From Diphasiastrum complanatum (lineage: Eukaryota; Streptophyta; Lycopodiopsida; Lycopodiales; Lycopodiaceae): 64,000 bases of DNA. A program made the position numbers and the translations under genes. The notes beneath the pieces are model-generated. The model searched no databases, was not told the origin of the DNA, and saw nothing but the letters and a program-made list of their open reading frames with translations. Below are positions 34,300 to 44,974 of this stretch, piece after piece. The stretch is taken from assembly GCA_029204225.1 (NCBI GenBank), contig CM055099.1, positions 63,580,626-63,644,625 on the forward strand, given 5' to 3'. Every line of letters starts with the position of its first letter. The first letter of the stretch is position 1.

Positions 34300-36735
34300 C
34301 TACTGATTTGGCACCTTTGCAAAGAAGAGGAGGCAAAGGAATTCAAATATATGTTGAGGATCGTTCTCATTATAGGGCATGAGGAAAGAAGAACTTGGAT
34401 TTGTGGACAGATGAAAAATTATATTCTCAAGATCCAAGCACTTTGACACATCCCACATTCTCTTCAATAACTTATTTAGTTACATAGGATATTGTGAGAG
34501 ATTGCAGAACCATGGATAAAATTCACTTTTTAGAATGTGAGTTAATATGGATATCCTCTTATTGTCAAAATAGAGATTGTCTTCTCCAAAAGACATTAGA
34601 GAAAAATGAACAACTTAAAAAAAATAATGAATCATTACAGAAGATAACAATCAATATCAAATCAGAACTAGAGCAGATGCCATCAATCTTACAATCTATT
34701 CGATTACTTAAGGATGTGGAATTGGCTAAGAAGAAGGCATAAAATAAGAAGTGAAAGCGACAAAGTTACAAGGATATTCAAATACTTTCAAAGGAGGTTA
34801 TCGAAATAAAAGGATTCGTGCATTCAAGTAAGCATATTCTGATTTTTGTAACTTGATCAATGACATTTGGATTTAATTTTAGCTATGGTGATATTATGCT
34901 AACTAGCTATATTTTTGCAGGTCTGCATTAGTAGTTCCTCAGAATATTAAGGACAATGCTTCACTAGGAATGTCGTTGGCCTCAATATTGACATGCAAAT
35001 CCACAGAGTGTATCATAATGAACAATAGGAGTTCAAATGTAAAGTGCAAAATAATAGAGTCTTTTGTGGTGGACATTCAAAATTTTTTAGATAAGACTAT
35101 AGTTTAGGGTGCTTGTGATTTTGCAGGCATTAGCAGAGAAGAATATGCAACAATATTTAAATTTATTAGAGAAGCTTTTAAGCAAGTTCGAATTAGAAAA
35201 GTCCCAATTCCAAGGTCATATCACTTGAAGAAAGAGAGAGATACATTAAACATGGGTATGCATAAAATCACTAGTACTCCATTTCATATTGAGGAGGTGT
35301 ATGAAACTGATGGAAGATCAATATCCTATAATTCATCAAACAACTTATTTGTTGATCTAAATTACTTGCTGATATACATCATCACATTCTATGATATAAC
35401 CTTTGAAAAGGTGAATGACAAAATAATCATAGTACTTAAGTTAGATGAGTTAGAAATTGTGAAAGGGAAGAAGATGGAGAGGGTTAGTATAACTCTCATG
35501 AATGGTGCACTGTCACAAACAGAGGACCAAGAGGATTTTAGATTCAGTGTCCAGTCTGAAAATGATATATGGTAGTTGGCAGCGTTCTAGGTAACTAGCC
35601 TCATTATTACATTAGATTCAGTGAATAGTATTATTTCATAGTAAACTAAGTTTGATTAGTTCTTTGGACAGGTGCTGGAGGAGGATCATGATATATTATC
35701 ATGGATATTCTCAAGGACATCTTATCCTAGGATCATCAAGGAGCATATGGATGGAGGATTTCTCAATGTTCCAGGAGTTGGAGACTTCAATGTTGAATGG
35801 CACTTAGCAGGTAATTTGAAAATATTGAAATGCATGTATAATATCTCTCACGGTGCTACATCTAAACACCCTTGTTTGTATTGCATGAAAATGGCAAAAG
35901 ATCTTACTAGGAGTACAAGAATTACTAGAGAATATGCACATCCACACTGGAAGCTTGTGGTGCCTATTCCCTTGAAAAATGTGCATGTTTGCACTTCTCA
36001 TGCAGAAGTTAGATAAATATAAAAGATCATTTATCATCATATAGTTTTTGCTTGGAATAGTAAGCCAACATCATCCGCAAAGGAAGGCTTAACTATATCT
36101 CGATTAAAAGAAGTGTTATCGAAAGCAGGACTTCATAAGGGACATGTCAAAATTCAGAAAGATGAAAAGCTTTCAAGAAAGACAGGAAATATGCCAACTA
36201 AGCCAAGCATAGGAGGAGCAAAAGCACGTCGATTCCTATCAAACCATACTGGTAAGACTTCTGATATTCAACACTTGTTGCCACTTAGGACCTCGAGAAG
36301 AGCAGCAAAACTAGAGTACTAAAAGTTGATGTATGGAAGAAGCTTGATAAAATAATTGAAATTCTAAGAAAAGATAAATTCTCTGAATTGATAAGGTACA
36401 AAGGACTTGTGTCGAGTTTGTTGATGCAGTATCAAAAGCATGGGGAGAAGATCACATCACTCATTACATGGTTAGTATAAATTATTCAAGTTGCTTTTAA
36501 TTTTTTTATATATTTAGATCCAAACATAAAACTGACATTATGATTTTCAGATCTACAGCACATACTAAGAAATCATACAACATTTTTTTCAAACACATAT
36601 GGAAGCCTGAGTGTCTGGATAAGTCACATTGGCAAGCACAGGCAACAAATACACAACATGGAGGAACCAATGAAAAACGAAACTACATTTGTCAATTGTT
36701 TTAGTGGCTCTACCGCAGAGTTCAATTGGACAAAT
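34300..36735 (+). pseudogene. Decayed intron-containing transposase-like gene
   Basis: Stretches in different frames form one protein. They are CDFAGISREEYATIFKFI with RKVPIPRSYHLKKERDTLN (35110-35260), LNVPGVGDFNVEWHLAGNLK and ILKCMYNISHGATSKHPCLY with a Cys-x2-Cys (35755-35890), FVDAVSKAWGEDHITHYM (about 36417-36470), and WKPECLDKSHWQAQATNTQH then GG and ICQLF, WLYRR (36600-36720). The GDLK/CxxC block and the HTQHGG-like block recall uncharacterised DDE-type transposon proteins I have seen in animal, moss and fungal genomes; no name is certain. Likely introns with GT...AG ends are 34828-34920, 35591-35671 and 36471-36550. Several stops and shifts are present. An N-terminal Lys-rich coiled stretch (34494-34742) may belong to it. 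It could be a domesticated or merely dead element. Confidence 0.5.
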
Positions 36736-36959
36736 AACAAAGTCCACACAATACAACAAGTTTAGAAAAGCATGCAAGTTCATACAGAAAGAGAGAAATT
36801 AGATGATTGTTGAATAGAAGATAACAAAGACATTCAGTCATCATTGTCATCAAATCATGACAAGTTCATAATTGCTTGCAAATTCATGAAACAAGAGAGA
36901 GGAACAATACTCAATGTAAATGTATTGATTGTATAATAACATAATACAAAGTGTTCACT

Positions 36960-38452
36960 CTTCATCATCAGCTTTTGTATCAGCTTCTATGGCTGTATTG
37001 TCATGAAGAAATTATCTGCTTGAGTATGCATCTAATAGATGTGCATTATCCTTGTTTCCACTAAGTTCAATATAAGTAGAGTACAATGAATAATGGGAGC
37101 TTCTGAAAGGAACATTCCCATCAGTAAAACCTAGAATGTTCAAAACATAAGATCTTTTGACAAAAATGATCTTATTTGTCTTAACAAATTTATGTCCTCC
37201 TAGATATAAATATAAAGCTTTAACTGCCATTATCAGAGTCTCCCCAACTGGGATCAGCTTCGAATGAGCAGTACAAATCTCATTCTTTAGAAAATGTCTA
37301 AGAGAGTGGCCAAGTCCACTATCGCTCTAGAACGAAGAAGCATGTTGTCTGTAACCACCTCATCTCAAAGCAGTCATCAATTATAAGGGCATCCTGCAAT
37401 AAAAAATATGCTAAGAAAAAACATTGAAAAGTAAACAACATTCATTGGCAAGGAAGTCAAAACACTTACACATTCTTCATCATCATCAGCAACCAGATCT
37501 GGATGATCAATATTATGACCACATACTGAAGAAAAATCATTTGTGAAATGCATTAATGATGGACGAGGGAAGCTCATCTGGGATTGAAATGTCGTGAATT
37601 CTTCATCAGATGGTATGCTTCGTCCATGCTCAACAAAATTTGACAAAGCTTTCGTCAAGCATTCTTCATCGGTCATTAGTCCATCCTCATCATCATAATC
37701 AATTCCAACCACAAGGTCATCTGTTTCAAAATCTACAAAGTCGTAGAATTCAGAAATTGTGCCAAATAATAAATATAGCACCTCATCCTCACGATAGTCA
37801 AAAAATTGATACAAATCAACTACAGTAATATATACATCGTCATTTATATAATACAGAGCAATTGAAAAGACATTTAGATTCATCTATAGACATTGAATCA
37901 TCAACATTAATATTATGGCCAATGAAAGAATCCCAAAGCACATCAGTATTTACATCAAGAAAATCACTATCCTTATCAGGGGTGTTGATAAGAAAGTGAC
38001 TAATATCTTTAAAGGATGATTGAACTAAGGATGATGCAATTTGAGTATCAGAAGGAACAACTTCCTCATCATCTGAGATCTGAACTAATAGAAAAAGTAC
38101 AAATCCAGTCTGTATTCAACAAAACAATATTTTCTATTGCGATAGGGACACATCGAAATGCTTTAGTAAACATTATATCTAGTCTCTGCTTGAACTGTGG
38201 GAAGAAATGGACAAGATCAATATAATACATGAAGGAGAGTGAACCTAAGGAGATAATAGGTATATTGAGTATATCCCTGAATCTAACATAATGGTCATAA
38301 AGTACTTCTGAATTAGGTTGCGCAGTCTTGAAAACATGTAAATATGGTCGAAATAGGTTGTGGAAGTAGTCTAAGTTGTCAGTTATTCCAAATTCAGTAA
38401 AAAAATGCACTTAGGCTCGTGTCACGGGTAGATCCGGAGGATGAGGCCATGG
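36960..38452 (-). pseudogene. Unrecognised intron-containing gene, probably inactive
   Basis: I do not recognise this protein. An ATG at about 38452 in good context (TACCATGG) starts MASSSGSTRDTSLSA; a one-base shift in a T run then leads to FFTEFGITDNLDYFHNLF, RPYLHVFKTAQPNSEVLYDH and MYYIDLVHFFPQFKQRLDIM (38410-38080). An acidic region follows (SDDEEVVPSDTQIASSLVQS), then YREDEVLYLLFGTISEFYDF, VDFETDDLVVGIDYDDEDG and DLVADDDEEC. An intron with GTAAGTG and TTGCAG ends spans about 37469-37394. The last part (about 37330-36962) reads GLGHSLRHFLKNEICTAHSK, VKALYLYLGGHKFVKTNK and VLNILGFTDGNVPFRSS. Upstream lies a TATA box (38670-38676, minus). At least two frame breaks argue against a working gene. 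Confidence 0.45.
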
Positions 38453-38669
38453 TAGTCGGACAAATATCGGTCCTGTGCACCACGTAAGCAATCCGAACAA
38501 AATAAATTGTAAAGAACGCACACAAGAGGGATACGTACGGTAGATAGCAATGGTATATCGCACTTGTGCATAGGTATATGGCAAGCTACAACAGACAACA
38601 CAAAGTGCACGCACAAGAGATCTCACGAAATCCAAGAAAAAAAAACAAAAAATTAATCGGGTTGCATGC

Positions 38670-38997
38670 ATTTTATAGGGCATTTTTTCACACGTGCGGT
38701 CAAACGGTCAACGGACACGTGTTGGGTCGCCATTTGTTTGTACGATTATGCACATGTGAACTGACAGTTGGACACCTATGAAATGACATCAAGACACATG
38801 TCACGTGGTCATTGCTTGGATTGGCGACACATGTTGCTTGCCCATTCATTTGTACGTTCACACACGTGTGAAATGACGATGTGACACATGTCACTAGGTC
38901 ATTGGTTGGATTGGAGACATGTGTCATTACTAGACTAAGTGACAGTTCGCACGTGTGACAAGACGATCTTTCACACGTGCAAACCACGATATAAAAC
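38670..38997. promoter_or_regulatory. Divergent promoter region with ACGTG motifs
   Basis: A minus-strand TATA box (CTATAAAAT, 38669-38677) faces the unknown gene starting at about 38452, and a plus-strand TATA box (GATATAAAAC, 38986-38995) faces the histone-like frame at 39311. Between them lie several ACGTG/CACGTG-type elements, for example CACACGTGCGG (38690), GACACGTGT (38714), TCACGTGG (38798), CACACGTGTG (38872), GCACGTGTG (38950) and CACACGTGC (38972). In plants ACGTG cores bind bZIP and bHLH factors. Activity is inferred only. Confidence 0.5.
38731..38930 (+). repeat. Two-unit direct repeat of about 100 bp in the divergent promoter
   Basis: Units at about 38731-38842 and 38843-38930 share CATTTGTTTGTACG/CATTCATTTGTACG, an ACATGTGAA/ACGTGTGAA block, GACACATGTCAC, GGTCATTG and TTGGATTGG.GACA. 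The repeat duplicates the ACGTG/ACATGT motifs. Confidence 0.75.
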
Positions 38998-39310
38998 TCA
39001 CAATCTACGAGAAATTTTTTCACTATTTTTTTTAGCTCTGCATATCGCACTTGTGCACCACTCTCTCATTCGCTATTCTACCTACTACCTTCCATGCGAC
39101 ATAGATCCGATATCCCCGCATACAGTCTCTGCATATCGCACTTGTACGCCCCTCTACTATATTCTCTGATACCACTTATACTTCCCGCGCACTGGTCCGA
39201 TATACTCGTACATTATTTCCGTACATATTGCTTGTCTGCGAGAGCAGTCCACCCTTCTTCTTTCTATCTCGCTCATCGCACACAAGTTTGATACCCCTCA
39301 GACTACCTCA

Positions 39311-39817
39311 ATGGAGAGGAGAAAACATACCGAGAGAGATTTTTTCTTTGCTGATGCTTCCTCAGCCCCTTCCATTGCCATAAAGCTGACTCGAACTAGA
39401 CGGCGCAACCGCAGTAGGTGGCTCTATGATATTCATAAATATCAGAGATCAACCAATCTGCTAATCCAGAAAGCTCCATTATACTGTGTTGTCCGCCACA
39501 TCACTAGAGAGGATCTCAGTAGTTTTTTCAAATTCACACCCGCGGCACTTCAATGCCTTCAGGAGGCTACTGAGGACTATCAGAGCCTTTTTTTTTAAGA
39601 TTCATTTTTGCTCTCTATACATGCTAAGAGAGTAACTATTATGCCTAAAGATTTTCAACTACTCTATAGGATGCGAGATAGATACTCCAAATTACACATG
39701 TCTCGACCGGTTACTCCCAGACCAATTATCTTGAGCATACTGGTGAGGGCAAGGCTTCAGCCTCCCGTTGTTGATGATGGTGCTAAGGATGATGTTATTA
39801 TACTAAATAAAGATTAG
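39311..39817 (+). pseudogene. Histone H3 variant, CENH3-like, with internal stop
   Basis: The frame encodes a histone H3 fold, which would pack in a nucleosome. After a divergent N-tail (MERRKHTERDFFFADASSAP, unlike canonical H3) come the alphaN segment WLYDIHKYQRSTNLLI, VVRHITREDLSSFFKF, TPAALQCLQEATEDYQ and, after a stop, the end motif IHAKRVTIMPKDFQLLYRMR. Features that point to a centromeric variant are a loop 1 one residue longer than in H3, EDYQ where H3 has EAYL, and KDFQL. GAA (Glu) of the FED motif is TAA at 39596-39598; the frame is otherwise continuous to TAG at 39815. A tail of about 45 residues extends past the normal H3 end. There is no intron, whereas plant CENH3 genes have several, so a retrocopy is possible. 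AATAAA lies at 39805. Confidence 0.75.
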
Positions 39818-40141
39818 AAAAATATAGATAGCATAGAATAGATATAGATTGCACATGTATAGAATTGATAGAAAAATATACATTGGTATATCAAATGTTG
39901 TTCTATTTTATGAATTTGGGAGCCCAAAATACATGTACTATTGCCCAACTTGGGCTTTCATTTATTGAATGAAAGATTCTATACATAGATTTTTACTGAA
40001 CTTTATTTGAAGCTATTGTTCTTCCACAATGGTGATTGTTGTAGGTAGATCTTTGCAGCACAATTTCAGCTCCTGTCTTTTTCGCTGCTGTGACATGACA
40101 AATATTAGTGAATGTGCAATTGCAAATTATGTCATTTTCCA

Positions 40142-41484
40142 TTATTTTATACTATTTTGAAATGGCAATAAACATAGAGTACTTATGAGTCTTCTGTTGA
40201 TAATAAATATGAAATAAGTTGGCAGATTGGTTTGTAATAGCATGAGCTCTGTTCCAATAAAATCAAGCGTCCAATGCTCTTCCAACTCAACCATAGTCAA
40301 ATATTCTTCATTGTAGATAATGCTTATCTCCATTCGGTTTGTGTGACCATTTAGTTTGAAGTCTTGATCTAGTGGTAGCCATGTACCTTCAATTTTCTTA
40401 TATCTCTGATAGCTAAACGTGAGACTGCGCATTTTTTTTTTGATATGATAACGAAAGATCATTGACGACTTTTAATCATGCATTCTATATCATTATTTGT
40501 TTTGCTATCCCAGCCTTGATCCATGAGATCTGACAAAGTCTCATCTGATAAATCCTTGCAAATAAATAAATTTGGTGTCCTTCGAATACTAGCACTTGAG
40601 AAAAAATCAACAAATATATGCAATGAGATAAACCAACTTAGGTGAACAATTTTTGAGCCCGTACTTATCTTCATAACATTTCTAACATCAATGAGTAGCT
40701 TGCATCTAAAAGATTCAGAAACAATATTGTCAAGAGTAGGCCACTCTTGAAACTAGGCAATAGATTGCTTCGAGCTTGCCAAAACCTCTATCTGTTTGTG
40801 GCAAATAGAAAGATTCATAAAAATATATACCACTATTTGCAAGTTCCTTTGGACTTCTTTCTCTGTATTGCAACTTTCCAACATCAGAGTGAATCACATC
40901 CAATATTCTCCTAGTGATTGTGCTGGCTCTCATTCACTTATGCATGATGGATATAAATTGAAAGAAAAAAAATGTTGAATAATTTAAATCGTAATCTGAT
41001 GAGCATCAATAAAAAAAACACCTATGATTGCAGTAGAGTGCATATGTCTTGATATGCTTTCAGTTACATTTTCGATGATCATGAGGATTGATATCTTGTA
41101 CTTTTATTTTGAATGCATATATACATGTTGTACTAAAACTTCTGATATCGAGTGACCTCTCGGAGTAGTCTTAAACTCCAAAATTTTTGCTTTCCAATAA
41201 GATTTGCATGTCAATTTTGCCCTTTTCTTTTGTCAAAAATTGCCCTTTGATGATGGATGCAACAACACCCATGAATTCTTCATATATTTTGTTGGCTTCC
41301 AGTTATCAGCTTCATCTTTCTCATTGTAAAGAATCGCAGACTCAATTTTAGATCTTGGTCTACTTGCCACTGCTATTTTCAAAGCTTGGGCGCCAAAAAT
41401 CTCTCTGATATGATACTTAATTTCAATTTTTTGTATCACATTTAATCTAATGTGAATGCCACAGTAGTCATAGTTACTGTGCAT
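40142..41484 (-). pseudogene. Unrecognised gene remnant in several frames
   Basis: I do not recognise it. Minus-strand pieces with protein-like composition are IKYHIREIFGAQALKIAVAS with RPRSKIESAILYNEKDEADN (41400-41270), VIHSDVGKLQYRERSPKELA (about 40890-40830), FRCKLLIDVRNVMKISTGSK with FFSSASIRRTPNLFICKDLS and DLMDQGWDSKTNNDIECMIK (40710-40460), and a last frame at 40462-40142. Interruptions between them may be introns or decay. It is convergent with the histone-like frame. No domain could be named. Confidence 0.3.
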
Positions 41485-41790
41485 ACTATATTTTTTAGGT
41501 AACTGTGCATACTATATTTCTATATACTGTAACTAGTATGGTTAGCAAATTTCATTATACTAACCAGCATAGTTAAGTAAATTTAACTTGAGAAATTGAC
41601 GTCGGGCAGATCAGCCAGGAAGAGCAAACCAATGGGATATGTCCATGCTGTCCAAACACAAATTTCAAAGTTTGTTATAATGTATTTTTATTTCTCAGTT
41701 TATTTGAGCTACGTTACATAGATTTTGAATTTGTGCATTTAGAGAAATAAAAGTATTTTTAAAGGGTCTTTTTTTATTTTGGAACTCTTC
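41485..41790. other. AT-rich spacer with a short direct repeat
   Basis: CTGTGCATACTATATTT occurs twice, near 41476 and 41502. Nothing else is supported before the copia C1 break at about 41790. Confidence 0.5.
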
Positions 41791-42422
41791 TAATGGCTAT
41801 TTTGGATGGAAGGACACCTTTTGAGATGCTATTCAAGAGGAGGCCGAGTGTCAACTTTCTAAGAACTTTTGGATGCACATGTTATGTCAACATTACTCTT
41901 GCTGATAGGACCAAGGAGGATCCATCTTCAAACAGAGGTATTTTTGTTTGATATAGTGAGGTGAGTAAAGCCTACAAGGTTTACATTCCTTCTACTAACA
42001 AAGTGATTGTTGGTAGAGATGTCATTTTTATTGAGGGAAACATTCCAAAAGTGTCTTCAAGTATTATTGATGGTGATGTGGATGGATCTAACATTCTTGA
42101 TGTTGGTGTAAAGGATCCTACTTTAGACGGTGACGATGATGGACCTTTATGAAGTCAAAAGCCAAGGAGAACATCAAGTGAAAGACAAGTACCTTCAAGG
42201 CTCACATATGATGAAAAGGGTAAGCAAGTGGTTTCTAGAAATTATGTTGCTTTTCTAACCTCTTTTGATGAACCTACAAGTGTAGATGAAGCAAGGAAAG
42301 AAGAGGAGTGGATCCAAGCAATGGATCTTGAGTATCAAGCTCTTATGAAGAATGGAACATGGAGATTGGTAGAGTTACCAAAGGACAAGAAAGCTATTGG
42401 ATGTCTTCATGCTGTAAAATAA
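41790..42422 (+). pseudogene. Copia C1 integrase end, linker and RT start
   Basis: The frame starts AILDGRTPFEMLFKRRPSVN and FLRTFGCTCYVNITLADRTK of the integrase C-terminus. After a stop at about 41950 it continues SKAYKVYIPSTNKVIVGRDV and an Asp-rich linker with another stop, then SRLTYDEKGKQV, DEPTSVDEARKEEEWIQAMD and LEYQALMKNGTWRLVELPKD. It breaks off at KKAIGC, where relatives continue CKWIFK (compare C4, 19900). The next residues (LHAVK) belong to the replacement sequence. No polymerase catalytic motif is present. Confidence 0.85.
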
Positions 42423-43060
42423 AGTAATGTATCTGAAAAACAAATTTTGTTCAATGACTTTGATGATCAAGTTGATGATCAAGAGGTTAATCTCAAAGGG
42501 CTTCAACAAGGCAAAAGAGAAGTTGGCAATTTGGAGCTAGTCAAGAGCATCAAAGGAGAGTGAATTGGCAAAGATGTTATGGATCTATTTTTGAAGGTTA
42601 TTGAAGACTCAAGTAAGGTCAAAGGAATATCAAGCAAGTGTTTTCAAATCTAGTTTACTTGTTCTATCTCATGTTTGAGCATTTTCATGTGGATGTGTGC
42701 AAATTGTCAAGATATGGTAAAACTAGCTACATTGGTGAGCATCATTTTGATGTTGGAGTTGTACTGGCATTCTTGGTTGGTTTTGTAGATGGAAATGAAG
42801 CTATTTGAGGTTTATTATCTCACTCATTCATGGTCAAGTCATCAAGTGATGATGGTCTCTTGTGGCAAGATGGAGATGGAGGCTCATTCATGGAGTGCCA
42901 TGGTGGATACATGGCAACAAAGGACAAAGAAGGAGGAGACATGCAAGCAAATGTTGATCACTCTCATTTATTTTTTGTTTGCTGTATTTTCTAGAGAGTT
43001 CAAAGTTGATAGCATGGAGGAATCATCTCATTTACATTCTATGTGATTCTTCATGTCATA
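42405..43060 (+). other. Replacement sequence standing in for RT/RNase H in family C
   Basis: This non-coding stretch occupies the place of the polymerase. It is shared with C3 (21665-22640), for example GGCTTCAACAAGGCAAAAGA, TTGTTCTATCTCATGTTTGA, GGTGAGCATCATTTTGATGT and GAGGAATCATCTCATTTACA. Its beginning also appears in C2 (about 43985-43870, inverted). C3 is longer, with extra sequence in the middle. No long frame is conserved between copies. Confidence 0.7.
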
Positions 43061-43071
43061 TTGAGGTGCAA

Positions 43072-43230
43072 TATCATTTTGTGAGGGAGCAAATCGTTGC
43101 AAAGGAGGTGGAGCTTCAACATGCATCCTCAAAATAATGTGTAGCTAATATCTTCATCAAAGAATTGGGAAAGAGCTTGTTCATGAAGCATAGGATATCA
43201 CTTGGAGTGTTTTCAAAGTCATTCTAAAAC
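43072..43230 (+). pseudogene. Copia C1 RNase H C-terminal tail
   Basis: HFVREQIVAKEVELQHASS, then CVANIFIK, then KSLFMKHRISLGVFSKSF are the last codons of a copia polyprotein, with one stop. The same tail is in C3 at 22670-22830. It keeps the region next to the polypurine tract, which is needed for replication in cis. Confidence 0.8.
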
Positions 43231-43245
43231 TAGTTGAAGAGGAAG

Positions 43246-43855
43246 TGTGAAGATTCAACTAGTTTGATCATATTTGCTAAATTTCTATGTTTGGCAAATT
43301 GAGGCCAAATTTATTTTTGACTTAGAGTTTGACTTTTCAAAGTTCATTAGTCTAAATTTCATCTGAATAAACACTTTTTGAATGTGTGCAAAAGTTAGAA
43401 GTCGAGTTTGAGTGGATTTCAATTTAAATGTTGGGTACATTGAATCTAGACCCAGAAATAGTAGGGTTTACTTTGGAAAGCCAAGTGGCCAAATAGGGTT
43501 TGGACCTGTTATAAAAGGATGTAACTCATGAATGTAACTTATACATGGTTCTCTTGGGTTCTACTATATACTGAGTGCACTATACTTGTGATTGCTTGCA
43601 ATTCTATGTGTATAATGATCTATATTTGCTATTCTTGGATCCACACATGTGAAATACATTAGCTTGCTGGTTTTGTCCAAACAATAGTAGTACTTTATGT
43701 TTTGATACATGTTTGATCAAGTTCTATTAGAGTTTGCATCTCATTTTGTATGTAGATGCTAATTTTTCTACATTGGCAAGATTGGTAGAGTAGTTTCTTT
43801 TGTAACCAAAGATCCTTTGTAGATTTGGATCAATTATGATCTGAATTCTTTCACA
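43246..43855 (+). repeat. Copia C1 3' LTR
   Basis: It runs from TGTGAAGATTCAACTAG, after GAAGAGGAAG, to GAATTCTTTCACA, and matches the C3 LTR at 22843-23490. TATAAAAGGATG lies near 43510. Confidence 0.88.
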
Positions 43856-43950
43856 CAACTTCCCATTTAACTTGTTGAAGCCCTTTGAGCAACTTCTTGA
43901 TCATCAAAGTCATTGAAGAAACTTTTTTTTTCCAGATCCATTACTTGATT

Positions 43951-44893
43951 TTATAGCACATGATAACATCCATCCACTTGCATAGCATCATCTACACAAG
44001 AAGATTCACCATAAGATGTGAGAGAAGCAAAATGAGTTACTTCCACTTGCTTACCCTTCTCATCATAAGTGAGCCTTGAAGGCATTTGTCTTTTCCTTGA
44101 TGTTCTCCTTGGGTTTTGACTTGATGAAGGTCCATCATCATCACCATCTAAAGTAGGACCCTTTACATCAACATCAAGAATGTTAGATCCATGCACATAA
44201 TCATCAATAGTACTTGAAGACACTTTTGGAATGTTCCCCTCATCAAAAATGATATCTCTACCAACAATCACTTTGTTAGTAGAAGGAATGTAAACCTTGT
44301 AGGCTTTACTCACATCACTATATCCAATAAAAATAGCTTTACTTGAAGATGGATCCTCCTTGGTCCTATCATCAAGAGTAATGTTGACATAGCATGTGAA
44401 TCCAAAAGTTCTTAGAAATTTGACACTCGGCCTCTTCTTGAATATCATCTCAAAAGTGTCCTTCCATCCAAAATAGCACTCGGCCACCTATTGCAGAAGA
44501 AATTGGCACACAACAAAGCCTGATCCCAAAATGGTTTATCAAGATTAGAACTTAACCTCATGGCTTTAGCACTTTCACATAAAGTCCTATTCTTCCTTTT
44601 AGCCAGCTCCATTTTGTTGTGGGATCTTTTGTTGTATACTCCCTCTTGATCCCATGCTCATTACAAAAGGCCTTGAACTTGGTAGATATGTACTCACCAC
44701 CATTGTCACTTCTTAAGCACTTGATCCTTGTGGAAAATTGGTTTTCCCTTGCATTCTTGAACTTAACAAAGAGATCATACACTTCATCTTTGCTCTTTAG
44801 TAGATAGATCCAACAAAATCTACTAAAATCATTAGTGGAAGTTACATACATCTTAGCTCCACTATTAAGATATCCTTCCTTTTGATCATACAA
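43951..44893 (-). pseudogene. Copia C2 integrase and linker
   Basis: The first frame (44893-44558) reads GAKMYVTSTNDFSRFCWIYL, LRSDNGGEYISTKF and CNEHGIKREYTT. A frameshift within the NGVAE region spoils the catalytic Glu, and a block before GCYFGWKDTFEMIFKKRPSV is altered. The second frame (44487-43951) has RTFGFTCYVNITLDDRTKED, IFIGYSDVSKAYKVYIPSTN and an Asp-rich linker. It ends DDAMQVDGCYHVL at a stop, in the junction shared with C3. Confidence 0.85.
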
Positions 44894-44974
44894 GCATCTC
44901 GACTATGAGGCCTTTACCTAGCAATTGACTCACACTAAGCAAATTCTTGGTAATAGATGGAATAAACAAGACAT

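Larger units (their letters stand above)
41790..43855 (+). mobile_element. Copia C1: non-autonomous element with RT/RNase H replaced
   Basis: It begins inside integrase (about 41790), passes through the linker to the very start of RT, then switches at about 42405 to non-coding sequence shared with C3. Only the RNase H tail returns (43072-43230), followed by the 3' LTR. The 5' part is absent. It abuts C2 in opposite orientation at 43856. Confidence 0.8.

Noticed and set aside
38411-38683. Minus-strand frame of about 90 codons overlapping the divergent promoter.
   Set aside because: It lies between the minus TATA box and the better-placed ATG at 38452, so it is more likely leader sequence read by chance.
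39311-39817. Histone-like frame as a viral histone.
   Set aside because: Centromere-type details and the plant context make a host H3 variant more likely; no viral replication or capsid gene is recognisable nearby.
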